Assembly: GCA_040384645.1 (NCBI GenBank)
Contig: JAZKIX010000015.1
Coordinates: 1 to 34,734 of the forward strand
Direction: 5' to 3'
Origin: JAZKIX01 sp040384645
Lineage (GTDB): Bacteria; Pseudomonadota; Gammaproteobacteria; Burkholderiales; Burkholderiaceae_D
DNA: 34,734 nt
Translations under genes and position numbers: made by a program
The notes under the pieces: generated by a model
The model's input: only the letters and a program-made list of their open reading frames with translations
Told to the model about the DNA's origin: nothing
Databases searched by the model: none
Shown here: one piece after another, positions 18,808-26,071 of the stretch
Layout of the letters: each line of letters begins with the position of its first letter
Position numbering within the stretch: the stretch's first letter is position 1

Positions 18808-20136
18808 GTGAAAGTAATCGTCTTGGGGGCAGGCATTATCGGCACCGCTTCCGCATGGTTTTTGCACAAGGCGGGGCATGAGGTAACGGTCATCGACCGC
18901 CAACCCGGTCCGGCGCAAGAAACCAGTTTCGCCAACGGCGGCCAGATTTCCGTCTCGCATGCCGAACCACTGGCTAATCCCGCCGCACCGCGCAAAATCC
19001 TGCAATGGCTGGGTCAAGAAGACGCGCCTTTGCTATACCGGTTTCGCGCTGAATGGCTGCAGTGGAAATGGGGCATACATTTTCTGCACGAATGCCTCCC
19101 GGCCCGTTCAGCCCGAAACATACGCCATATCGTTGCCATCTCTGAATACAGCCGCCAGACTTTACAGGCGCTGCGCGCTGAATTGAATATTGACTACGAT
19201 TGCCTGACGCGCGGCATCTTGCATTTTTATACCGATCCCAAGGAATACCAACGTGCGATCCAGGTGGCGCAATTGATGCGCAACCTCGGCTGCCCGCGGG
19301 AAACAGTCGACGCCAATGGCGTGCTTGCAATCGAGCCTGCGCTGGCTGCCATTCGCCAGCAAATCGTCGGCGGCGATTTTACGGCGACCGACGAATCGGG
19401 CGACATTTACCAATTTACGACCGCCTTAGCAGCAACATCGGCGCTTGCCGGCGTGCAATATGCCTTCAATACCAACGTCACACGCCTGATTACTGAAGGC
19501 ACAGGCGCTGCGGCGAGAGTTGTTGCCGTCGAAGTCATCGATGCGCTGGGACGCCATCAGCGCTTGCAAGCCGATGCCTTCGTGATAGCGCTCGGCAGTT
19601 TTTCGCAACCCTTGCTCAAACCCTTGGGCATCGATTTGCTGATTTATCCCGGCAAAGGTTATTCAGCCACTTTTAACATCACCAATCCAGAAGCAGCGCC
19701 AACGGTATCGCTGACCGACGACGGCAACAAACTGGTATTTTCCCGTCTAGGCAATCGCCTGCGAGTGGCTGGCACTTGCGAATTTAACGGTTATTCGCGC
19801 GAACTCAATGCGCGCCGTTGCGAAGCGATTACACGCCGCACCCGCGCACTTTTCCCCAATGCATGCGATTACGAGCAACCTGAGTATTGGGCTGGATTAC
19901 GCCCATTGACGCCGTCGAACATTCCCTATATCGGCAAGACTAAATACGCCAATCTGTATCTCAATACCGGACATGGTACGCTGGGCTGGACCATGGGTTG
20001 CGGCTCGGGACGCGCTATCGCAGATATCGTTTCGGGACGTCGGCCAGAGTGCGATTTCCCGTTTTTAGGCTGGAGTACGGCTCATCGGACGCCGAACCAT
20101 CTATCAACGCAGCATTCAACAGCCGTCAAATCATGA
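18808..20136 (+). CDS. dadA: D-amino acid dehydrogenase, small subunit type
   Basis: The gene encodes 442 residues starting with GTG at 18808; AGGA lies 8-9 nt upstream. The N-terminus MKVIVLGAGIIGTASAWFL is the FAD-binding GxGxxG. SFANGGQISVSHAEPLANP and WGIHFLHECL match DadA, and the C-terminal GLRPLTPSNIPYIGKTKY to NTGHGTLGWTMGCGSGR closes the FAD fold. The enzyme oxidatively deaminates D-amino acids such as D-alanine at the inner membrane and feeds electrons to quinones. The usual alanine racemase partner (dadX) is not next to it. It is the last gene of the rightward cluster and is followed within 11 nt by repeat copy A. Confidence 0.9.
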   Translation: MKVIVLGAGIIGTASAWFLHKAGHEVTVIDRQPGPAQETSFANGGQISVSHAEPLANPAAPRKILQWLGQEDAPLLYRFRAEWLQWKWGIHFLHECLPARSARNIRHIVAISEYSRQTLQALRAELNIDYDCLTRGILHFYTDPKEYQRAIQVAQLMRNLGCPRETVDANGVLAIEPALAAIRQQIVGGDFTATDESGDIYQFTTALAATSALAGVQYAFNTNVTRLITEGTGAAARVVAVEVIDALGRHQRLQADAFVIALGSFSQPLLKPLGIDLLIYPGKGYSATFNITNPEAAPTVSLTDDGNKLVFSRLGNRLRVAGTCEFNGYSRELNARRCEAITRRTRALFPNACDYEQPEYWAGLRPLTPSNIPYIGKTKYANLYLNTGHGTLGWTMGCGSGRAIADIVSGRRPECDFPFLGWSTAHRTPNHLSTQHSTAVKS

Positions 20137-20147
20137 CCATATCGCTT

Positions 20148-20239
20148 AAAAATACTACCCGGTGTATTTTTAAAGCCGCTTTAAATCCGTGCGGGATAAG
20201 CTGCATAATTGACTATACCCCCCATATTTAACTGTTTTT
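20148..20239 (+). repeat. dispersed intergenic element, copy A
   Basis: The 5' hairpin AAATAC...GTATTT (about 20150-20169) is followed by a second small palindrome TTAAAG-CCG-CTTTAA, then TCCGTGCGGGATAAG, then ACTATACCCCCC ending at 20223 and a T run near 20238. It begins 11 nt after the dadA stop on the same strand. Copy B is the nearest relative: the middle 25 bases are almost identical. Confidence 0.8.
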
Positions 20240-20374
20240 CCAGACTATAATCAAACTGTCCATTGCGCTGCAATGGCAAAATTACTGACAAATTTGTATG
20301 CCTCCGCTCTTGCGACTTATACAATAGACGCCGCATTCAAGTATCCGCATTTTCCCCACGCTAAGGAGCTTCAA

Positions 20375-21520
20375 ATGAAATTCGCAACTCGTCTTTTACC
20401 GCTAGCCGCTGCCATACCCTTGAGCTTTGCAGGCGCTGCTCATGCGGAAGATTTAATCGTTAAAATCGGCCACGTTTCACCTATGTCGGGCGGTCAATCG
20501 CACTATGGCCGTGATAACACCAACGGCGCAATCATGGCAATCGAAGACTTGAACGCCAAGGGCCTGGTGTTCGGTGGCAAGAAGGTCAAGTTTGAATTGC
20601 TGGCAGAAGATGATGCTGCCGATCCGAAGCAAGGAACCGCTGTCGCGCAAAAACTGGTCGATGCCAAAGTCAACGGCGTCATCGGTCATTTGAATTCCGG
20701 CACCACCATTCCCGCATCGAAGATTTATTTCGACGCCGGCATCCCGCAAATTTCCCCTTCCGCCACCAATCCTGACTACACCAAGCAAGGTTACAAGACT
20801 GCCTTCCGCGTGGTGGCCAATGACAGCCAGCTCGGCGGCACTCTCGGCAAATACGCAGTCAATACCTTGAAAGCGAAAAATGTGGCGATCATCGATGACC
20901 GCACCGCTTACGGCCAGGGCGTTGCAGGCGAATTCACCAAAGCGGCCAAAGCCGCCGGCGCCAATATCGTCGCGCAGCAACGCACCACCGACAAATCAGT
21001 CGACTTCAACGCGATCCTGACTTCGATCAAAAGTAAAAAGCCAGACGTCATTTTCTACGGCGGCATGGACAATGTAGCTGGCCCGATGTTGCGTCAAATG
21101 AAGCAACTCGACTTAAAAGCCAAGTACATGGGTGGAGACGGCATTTGCACCACGGCCCTGGCTGAACTAGCTGGCGACGCCTTGGCCGACGGCCAAGTGG
21201 TGTGCGCTGAAGCGGGCGGCGTTACGGGAGCAGATCAAAAAAATATGGACGCGTTCTATGCACGCTACAAAGCCAAATTTAATGTCGATGTTCAACTGTA
21301 CGCGCCCTATGTGTATGATGCCTTCATGACCATGGCCGAGGCGATGAAAGCGGCAGGTTCTGCCGAGCCGGCCAAGTATTTGCCTGCACTGGCAAAAATC
21401 CATTACAAAGGCGTCACCGGCGATATCATATTTGACCCTAAAGGCGACATCAAAAATGGTGCGCTGACCTTGTACACCTATAAGAGCGGCAAGAAAGAAA
21501 AAATAGCTGTTGTGAAGTAA
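20375..21520 (+). CDS. livK: branched-chain amino acid ABC transporter substrate-binding protein
   Basis: The gene encodes 381 residues from the ATG at 20375, which has AAGGAG about 7 nt upstream; in-frame codons further upstream have no such site. A signal peptide ends at AHA in position 24. The mature part is a type I periplasmic binding protein of the Leu/Ile/Val family: VKIGHVSPMSGGQSHYGRDN, the LNSGTTIPASKIY ligand loop, FRVVANDSQLGGTLGKYA and IDDRTAYGQGVAGEF. It captures branched-chain or related amino acids in the periplasm. No permease or ATPase genes sit beside it, so the rest of the transporter must be elsewhere. A convergent terminator follows. Confidence 0.92.
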   Translation: MKFATRLLPLAAAIPLSFAGAAHAEDLIVKIGHVSPMSGGQSHYGRDNTNGAIMAIEDLNAKGLVFGGKKVKFELLAEDDAADPKQGTAVAQKLVDAKVNGVIGHLNSGTTIPASKIYFDAGIPQISPSATNPDYTKQGYKTAFRVVANDSQLGGTLGKYAVNTLKAKNVAIIDDRTAYGQGVAGEFTKAAKAAGANIVAQQRTTDKSVDFNAILTSIKSKKPDVIFYGGMDNVAGPMLRQMKQLDLKAKYMGGDGICTTALAELAGDALADGQVVCAEAGGVTGADQKNMDAFYARYKAKFNVDVQLYAPYVYDAFMTMAEAMKAAGSAEPAKYLPALAKIHYKGVTGDIIFDPKGDIKNGALTLYTYKSGKKEKIAVVK

Positions 21521-21545
21521 AGCTATGGGATAAGTTTTACCCCAT

Positions 21546-21574
21546 AAAAAAAGCGCTCTCATGAGCGCTTTTTT
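21546..21574. terminator. bidirectional terminator between livK and cytochrome c gene
   Basis: AAAAAAGCGCTC-TCAT-GAGCGCTTTTTT: a perfect stem with an A run on one side and a T run on the other, placed between two convergent genes. Confidence 0.92.
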
Positions 21575-21590
21575 GCCAACCGGGTTTCGA

Positions 21591-21899
21591 TTATTTTTGT
21601 GACAAAATCCATTTGACCAGAGTGCGTGCTTCAGCTTCCGTCACTTGCGCATTTGCCGGCATTGGTACCGCACCCCAAACACCACTACCACCCTTCAATA
21701 CCTTTTGCGTCAGCTTGTCTTCCGCATCTTTTTGACCCGCATACTTGGCTGCAACGTCTTTATACGCCGGCCCTACTACTTTATTTGCAACGGCATGACA
21801 TGCCATACAATTTTTTGCCTTGGACAAATCAGCATTTGCCATCGCGGCGCCGGACGCCAGGCCGGTGAATAACAGACAGGCAAATAAAGATCGTTTCAT
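21591..21899 (-). CDS. small class I cytochrome c (c551/c552 type)
   Basis: The gene encodes 102 residues with AAGGAGA upstream of the ATG. A signal peptide covers about residues 1-23. The haem motif is C31-M-A-C34-H35, and M80 in VPMPAN is the expected axial ligand. The size and the C-terminal EAEARTLVKWILSQK match the bacterial c551/c552 electron carriers of the periplasm. These shuttle electrons between the bc1 complex and terminal oxidases or peroxidases; the partner here cannot be named. It stands alone, convergent to livK. Confidence 0.92.
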   Translation of the reverse strand: MKRSLFACLLFTGLASGAAMANADLSKAKNCMACHAVANKVVGPAYKDVAAKYAGQKDAEDKLTQKVLKGGSGVWGAVPMPANAQVTEAEARTLVKWILSQK

Positions 21900-22054
21900 T
21901 GCGTTCTCCTTAAAATTTACTGCATTTTACAACGTTTCAGCGGCAGAAACCCACGGCTCAGCCCAGTAATAACGCAAGCAGTCTCGGTCTGGTTGACGTG
22001 ATGTGTTGACCCTGTGAATGTTTCACTCTATCCTCTCGTTAAAGGGAGTACACC

Positions 22055-22297
22055 ATGCCATTTATTATCATTACTGTTTTATTAACTGCGCTTAAATATT
22101 TTGAAGTATGGCATTTTGCCAATATGTCGTGGTGGTGGGTAACCGGTGCAATGGCGCTCACCTTCATGTGGTTTGAATTCCTGGAACCAATGCTGGGATG
22201 GGATAAACGCAAGGCCCATGACGAATCGGACAAAATACGCAAGCAACGGGTTCAGGAAGCCTTCGATTCGCACAAGAAAAATAAACGCCGCCGCTGA
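22055..22297 (+). CDS. small Trp-rich membrane protein
   Basis: The gene encodes 80 residues with AAAGGGAG just upstream. Two hydrophobic segments (about 2-14 and 22-45, with WHFANMSWWWVTGAMA between and into the second) are followed by a strongly basic tail ending HKKNKRRR. I recognise it as the short Trp-rich family found in Burkholderiales (annotated as TIGR04438). The function is unknown. It has its own terminator at 22311. Confidence 0.8.
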   Translation: MPFIIITVLLTALKYFEVWHFANMSWWWVTGAMALTFMWFEFLEPMLGWDKRKAHDESDKIRKQRVQEAFDSHKKNKRRR

Positions 22298-22310
22298 TCC
22301 GCCTAATACT

Positions 22311-22339
22311 AAAAAAGCCCACCTGAAGTGGGCTTTTTT
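22311..22339. terminator. bidirectional terminator
   Basis: AAAAAAGCCCAC-CTGAA-GTGGGCTTTTTT between the Trp-rich gene and the convergent ilvD. Confidence 0.92.
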
Positions 22340-22363
22340 ATGACTTGAGCTACTTGATTCACT

Positions 22364-24058
22364 TTAGCAAGTGACTGCGCCTTTACTTGCCGACGACGTC
22401 AATGCCGCAAACTTCGCCAAAATGCCACGTGTGTAACGTGGCGCTGGCGCCTTCCACTCAGTCCGGCGACGTGCAATTTCTTCATCCGGCACATTCAACT
22501 GGATTAATTGCTGCAAGGCGTCGATAGTGATCGAATCGCCTTCTTGCACCAGTGCAATGGTGCCGCCGTCAAACGCTTCCGGTGCGACGTGACCGACCAC
22601 CATGCCCCAGGTACCACCAGAGAAACGGCCATCGGTAATCAAGCCGACCGATTCACCCAAGCCCTTGCCAATGATGGCGGAAGTCGGCGCCAGCATTTCC
22701 GGCATGCCAGGTCCACCCTTCGGACCTAGATAACGCATCACGATCACGTCGCCTGGCTTGATCTGGTCGGCCAAGATCGCATCCATTGCAGTGTATTCAT
22801 CTTCAAACACCCGGGCCGGGCCGGTGATAACGGGGTTTTTAAGGCCCGAGATTTTAGCGACGCAGCCTTCGGGCGACAAATTGCCCTTCAGGATCGCCAG
22901 ATGTCCGACTTTGTATAAAGCTTTGTCGATGGTGCGGATCACATCTTGATTCGCATCGGGCACATCGGGCACATTCGCCAACTCTTCGGCCATTGTGCGG
23001 CCGGTGATGGTGATGCAATCGCCATGCAACAGGCCGGCGTTGAGCAACAATTTCATGACTTGTGGAATCCCGCCGGCCTTGTGCAGGTCGGTCGCGACGT
23101 ATTGGCCCGATGGTTTCAGGTTACAAATCACCGGCACTTTTTGGCGCACCATTTCGAAATCGTCGATGCTCCATTCCACTTCTGCTGCATGCGCAATCGC
23201 CAGGTAATGCAAGACCGCATTCGTAGAGCCGCCGGTGGCCATGATCAGCGCCACTGCGTTTTCAATCGATTTACGCGTGATGATGTCGCGCGGCTTGAGA
23301 TCGCGCTTGACCGCTTCTACCAAGACACGTGCCGATTGCGCGGCGGAGCCGACTTTCTCGTCGTCGGGATTGGCCATGGTGGAGGAATACATCAACGCCA
23401 TGCCCAGCGCTTCAAACGAGGACGACATGGTGTTGGCGGTGTACATGCCGCCGCAGGAACCGGACGATGGGCAGGCATTTTTTTCGATGCCGTCGAAGTC
23501 TTCTTTCGACATGCGCCCAGCCGTAAATTCGCCAACAGCTTCAAACGCGGAAACGATGGTCAGGTCTTTGCCCTTCCAGTTGCCCGGCTTGATGGTGCCG
23601 CCATAGACATAGATGCCCGGCACATTGGTGCGCGCCAGGGCGATCATGCCGCCCGGCATATTCTTGTCGCAACCGCCGATGACGACGCAGCCATCCATCC
23701 ATTGGCCATTAACTGCAGTTTCGATACAGTCTGCGATAACTTCGCGTGAAATCAGCGAATATTTCATGCCTTCGGTGCCCATCGACATGCCGTCGGAAAT
23801 GGTTGGCGTGCCGAATACTTGCGGATTGGCGCCGGCTTCCTTGACCGCCAAAATGGCTATGTCAGCTAATTTCTGCAAGCCGGAATTACACGGCGTAATG
23901 GTCGAATGGCCGTTCGCGACACCGATCATCGGCTTGTCGAAATCTTCGGCCTGGTAGCCCATGGCGTAATACATCGAGCGGTTAGGGCTACGCGCCACGC
24001 CTTGCGTAATGTTCTTGGAGCGGCGGTTATATGTTGGCTTGCTGCTGTCGTCTGACAT
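22364..24058 (-). CDS. ilvD: dihydroxy-acid dehydratase
   Basis: The gene encodes 564 residues with AAGGAA upstream of the ATG. The iron-sulfur ligands are C57 in ITPCNSG, C130 in GGCDKNMPGG and C202 in CPSSGSCGGMYTANT. The C-terminal half has GGSTNAVLH and LITDGRFSGGTWG. It dehydrates 2,3-dihydroxy-isovalerate and the isoleucine homologue to the 2-keto acids, the third common step of branched-chain amino-acid synthesis. The length fits the shorter (about 560 residue) group, many of which hold a [2Fe-2S] rather than [4Fe-4S] cluster. It is divergent from a LysR regulator. Confidence 0.97.
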   Translation of the reverse strand: MSDDSSKPTYNRRSKNITQGVARSPNRSMYYAMGYQAEDFDKPMIGVANGHSTITPCNSGLQKLADIAILAVKEAGANPQVFGTPTISDGMSMGTEGMKYSLISREVIADCIETAVNGQWMDGCVVIGGCDKNMPGGMIALARTNVPGIYVYGGTIKPGNWKGKDLTIVSAFEAVGEFTAGRMSKEDFDGIEKNACPSSGSCGGMYTANTMSSSFEALGMALMYSSTMANPDDEKVGSAAQSARVLVEAVKRDLKPRDIITRKSIENAVALIMATGGSTNAVLHYLAIAHAAEVEWSIDDFEMVRQKVPVICNLKPSGQYVATDLHKAGGIPQVMKLLLNAGLLHGDCITITGRTMAEELANVPDVPDANQDVIRTIDKALYKVGHLAILKGNLSPEGCVAKISGLKNPVITGPARVFEDEYTAMDAILADQIKPGDVIVMRYLGPKGGPGMPEMLAPTSAIIGKGLGESVGLITDGRFSGGTWGMVVGHVAPEAFDGGTIALVQEGDSITIDALQQLIQLNVPDEEIARRRTEWKAPAPRYTRGILAKFAALTSSASKGAVTC

Positions 24059-24120
24059 GGTAATTCCTTATGAAAATGGTGGCAGGTCGCTAGAGTGCCT
24101 TGCGCGAAGCTGCGTGTCAA

Positions 24121-24140
24121 ATATATGATTCAGTCATAAT
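24121..24140. promoter_or_regulatory. candidate LysR-type operator between ilvD and lysR-family gene
   Basis: ATGA-TTCAG-TCAT at 24125-24137 is an inverted repeat inside an AT-rich stretch in the 121-bp divergent spacer. The spacing suits the T-N11-A pattern of LysR-type regulators. A further pair of ATGAAT direct repeats lies within the next 30 bp. Confidence 0.4.
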
Positions 24141-24179
24141 TGAGATGAATTTAGTATGAATCAATGACGACAATCCCAA

Positions 24180-25076
24180 ATGAACATTGACCTGCGCCAA
24201 CTGCGCTACTTCATCGCCGTCGCCGAAGAACTGCACTTCGGCCGCGCCGCGATCCGCCTGCACATGACGCAGCCGCCGCTATCGCAAACCATTAACCAGT
24301 TGGAAGCCATCATCGGCACCCAATTATTCGCCCGCACCCAGCGTAGCGTGGCGCTGACGCCAGCGGGCGCGGCTTTGTTGCCGGAAGCGCGGCGCTTGTT
24401 ATTGCAGGCTGAAGCCTTGCCCGAACTGGCGCGCCGCGCTGCTGCCGGCGCCACCGGACGGCTCTCGCTGGCATTTGTCTCGACTGCCGATTACAGCATC
24501 CTGCCGCCGTTTTTACGCGAATTTCGCGCACATTTTCCGCAGGTGCAGATCGATTTGCGCGAAGCGACGTCCGATATTCAACTGGCAGAATTGGCGCAGG
24601 GCCGGATCGACGTCGGCTTATTGATTCCACCCATCCCAGATCAAGTCAAAGCCCAGTTCGATTACCTGCCGCTATTGTCGGAGCCATTGATTCTGGCTGC
24701 GCCGACCGGCACCAAGGCTTTGGGCAGCAAAGGCGCAATACGCCTAAAGACGGTGATTGACCTGCCGCTGATCATTTTCCCGCGCCGTATTGCACCGGCC
24801 TTTCACGATGCGATCCTGGCCTGCTTTCGCGATGCCGGCTTGACACCCATCATTGGACAGGAAGCAATCCAGATGCAAACAATCGTCGGCTTGGTGTCGG
24901 CTGGCATGGGCATCGCGCTTGTGCCACAATCCGTCTCGAATTTGCAGCGCCCCGGCGTCGAATACCGCGCATTGGCGGATAAAACGCCCTTGGTAGAAAC
25001 CGGGCTGGCCTGGCGCCGCGACAATACCTCGCCGGTTTTGCAAGGTTTTTTAGAATTACTACGAAAGAAACAATAA
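24180..25076 (+). CDS. LysR-family transcriptional regulator
   Basis: The gene encodes 298 residues. The winged helix-turn-helix is at about 1-60 (LRQLRYFIAVAEELHFGRAA, TQPPLSQTINQLE, FARTQRSVALTPAG). The effector domain runs from about 90 to 295 with the family pattern VGLVSAGMGIALVPQSV. It belongs to the group that includes regulators of aromatic and amino-acid metabolism. It is divergent from ilvD across 121 bp with a dyad in between, so ilvD may be one target, although this is inference. Its stop codon touches the lgt ATG directly. Confidence 0.9.
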   Translation: MNIDLRQLRYFIAVAEELHFGRAAIRLHMTQPPLSQTINQLEAIIGTQLFARTQRSVALTPAGAALLPEARRLLLQAEALPELARRAAAGATGRLSLAFVSTADYSILPPFLREFRAHFPQVQIDLREATSDIQLAELAQGRIDVGLLIPPIPDQVKAQFDYLPLLSEPLILAAPTGTKALGSKGAIRLKTVIDLPLIIFPRRIAPAFHDAILACFRDAGLTPIIGQEAIQMQTIVGLVSAGMGIALVPQSVSNLQRPGVEYRALADKTPLVETGLAWRRDNTSPVLQGFLELLRKKQ

Positions 25077-25931
25077 ATGCTCACTCTCCCCATCGCCGAT
25101 CCCGTCGCAGTGGCCATTGGACCGTTATCGGTACATTGGTACGGCTTGATGTATTTGGTCGCGTTCACCCAGTTCATGATCCTGGGCCGGATCCGGATCA
25201 AGCAACCGCACATCGCCGCGATTGGCTGGACCAAAGAGCATCTGGACGATATGTTGTTTTACGGCGTACTGGGCGTGATCATCGGCGGCCGCTTGGGTGA
25301 AGTGTTTTTCTATCGTCCGGCGGAGTTTTTAGCCAATCCGATCGAAATTTTTAAGGTCTGGCATGGCGGTATGTCATTTCATGGTGGCTTTTTAGGCGTC
25401 TTGATTGCGATGGCATTGTGGGCGCGCAAGTCCGGCCGCAATCTGCTCGACGTCTACGATTTCATTGCACCACTGGTACCGCTCGGTTATGCCGCCGGTC
25501 GCATCGGAAACGTTATTAACGCCGAATTGCCAGGGCGTCTCGCCGATGCCAGCCTGCCGTGGGCCATGCGCTGGCAAGATGCCGCCGGTAACTTCTGGCC
25601 GGATGCGCTACCGCGCCATCCTTCGCCGATTTACCAAACCTTGATCGATGGCGTCTTGCTTTTCATTTTAATGTGGTTTTTTGCCGGCAAGGCGCGACCA
25701 CGACTGGCGGTCGGCGCGATGTTTACCATGCTGTATGGCTGCGCCCGTTTTTCGACTGAATATTTCCGCACCCCAGACTATGAAGTGTCGTTTGCCGGCG
25801 TCACGATTTCCGCCGGCCAAATGTTTTCCTTGCCGATGATCCTGGCAGGTGCAGCAATGCTCGTCTGGGCATATCGTACGCAGCCGATAGCGGCTAAGGC
25901 GCCGCCAGCGGCAAGCAAGGCCAAACGCTAG
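25077..25931 (+). CDS. lgt: prolipoprotein diacylglyceryl transferase
   Basis: The gene encodes 284 residues with about seven membrane segments. The Lgt signature is present: HWYGLMYLVAF near the N-terminus, WHGGMSFHGGFLG, AAGRIGNVINAELPGR and YGCARFSTEYFRTPD, containing the catalytic His and Arg residues. It moves the diacylglyceryl group from phosphatidylglycerol to the lipobox cysteine of prelipoproteins in the inner membrane. Its ATG follows the LysR stop codon with no gap, so translation is probably coupled. The C-terminal tail is Ala/Lys-rich. Confidence 0.96.
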   Translation: MLTLPIADPVAVAIGPLSVHWYGLMYLVAFTQFMILGRIRIKQPHIAAIGWTKEHLDDMLFYGVLGVIIGGRLGEVFFYRPAEFLANPIEIFKVWHGGMSFHGGFLGVLIAMALWARKSGRNLLDVYDFIAPLVPLGYAAGRIGNVINAELPGRLADASLPWAMRWQDAAGNFWPDALPRHPSPIYQTLIDGVLLFILMWFFAGKARPRLAVGAMFTMLYGCARFSTEYFRTPDYEVSFAGVTISAGQMFSLPMILAGAAMLVWAYRTQPIAAKAPPAASKAKR

Positions 25932-25968
25932 CGCGCCACTGCAACACCTACTTTTGGCGCCTTTTTCC

Positions 25969-26062
25969 TTTAAATATACTGGCATCAGTATATTTAAAGG
26001 CGCTTTAAATACGTGCGGGAGAAGGCATATTTTTGTATATACCCCCATTATTCGTGGTTTTT
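25969..26062 (+). repeat. dispersed intergenic element, copy B
   Basis: This copy has the strongest 5' hairpin of the family: TTTAAATATACTG at 25969-25981, loop GCAT, then CAGTATATTTAAA at 25986-25998 (13 perfect pairs). It continues with GGCGCTTTAAATACGTGCGG, GAGAAGGCAT, then TATATACCCCC ending at 26046 and GTTTTT. It starts 37 nt behind lgt on the same strand and fills the space before the convergent GGDEF-EAL gene. Confidence 0.85.
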
Positions 26063-26071
26063 AACGCTGAA

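Noticed and set aside
22946..23749. A 267-residue rightward frame opposite ilvD
   Set aside because: A shadow of ilvD, which is complete with all its cluster ligands on the minus strand.
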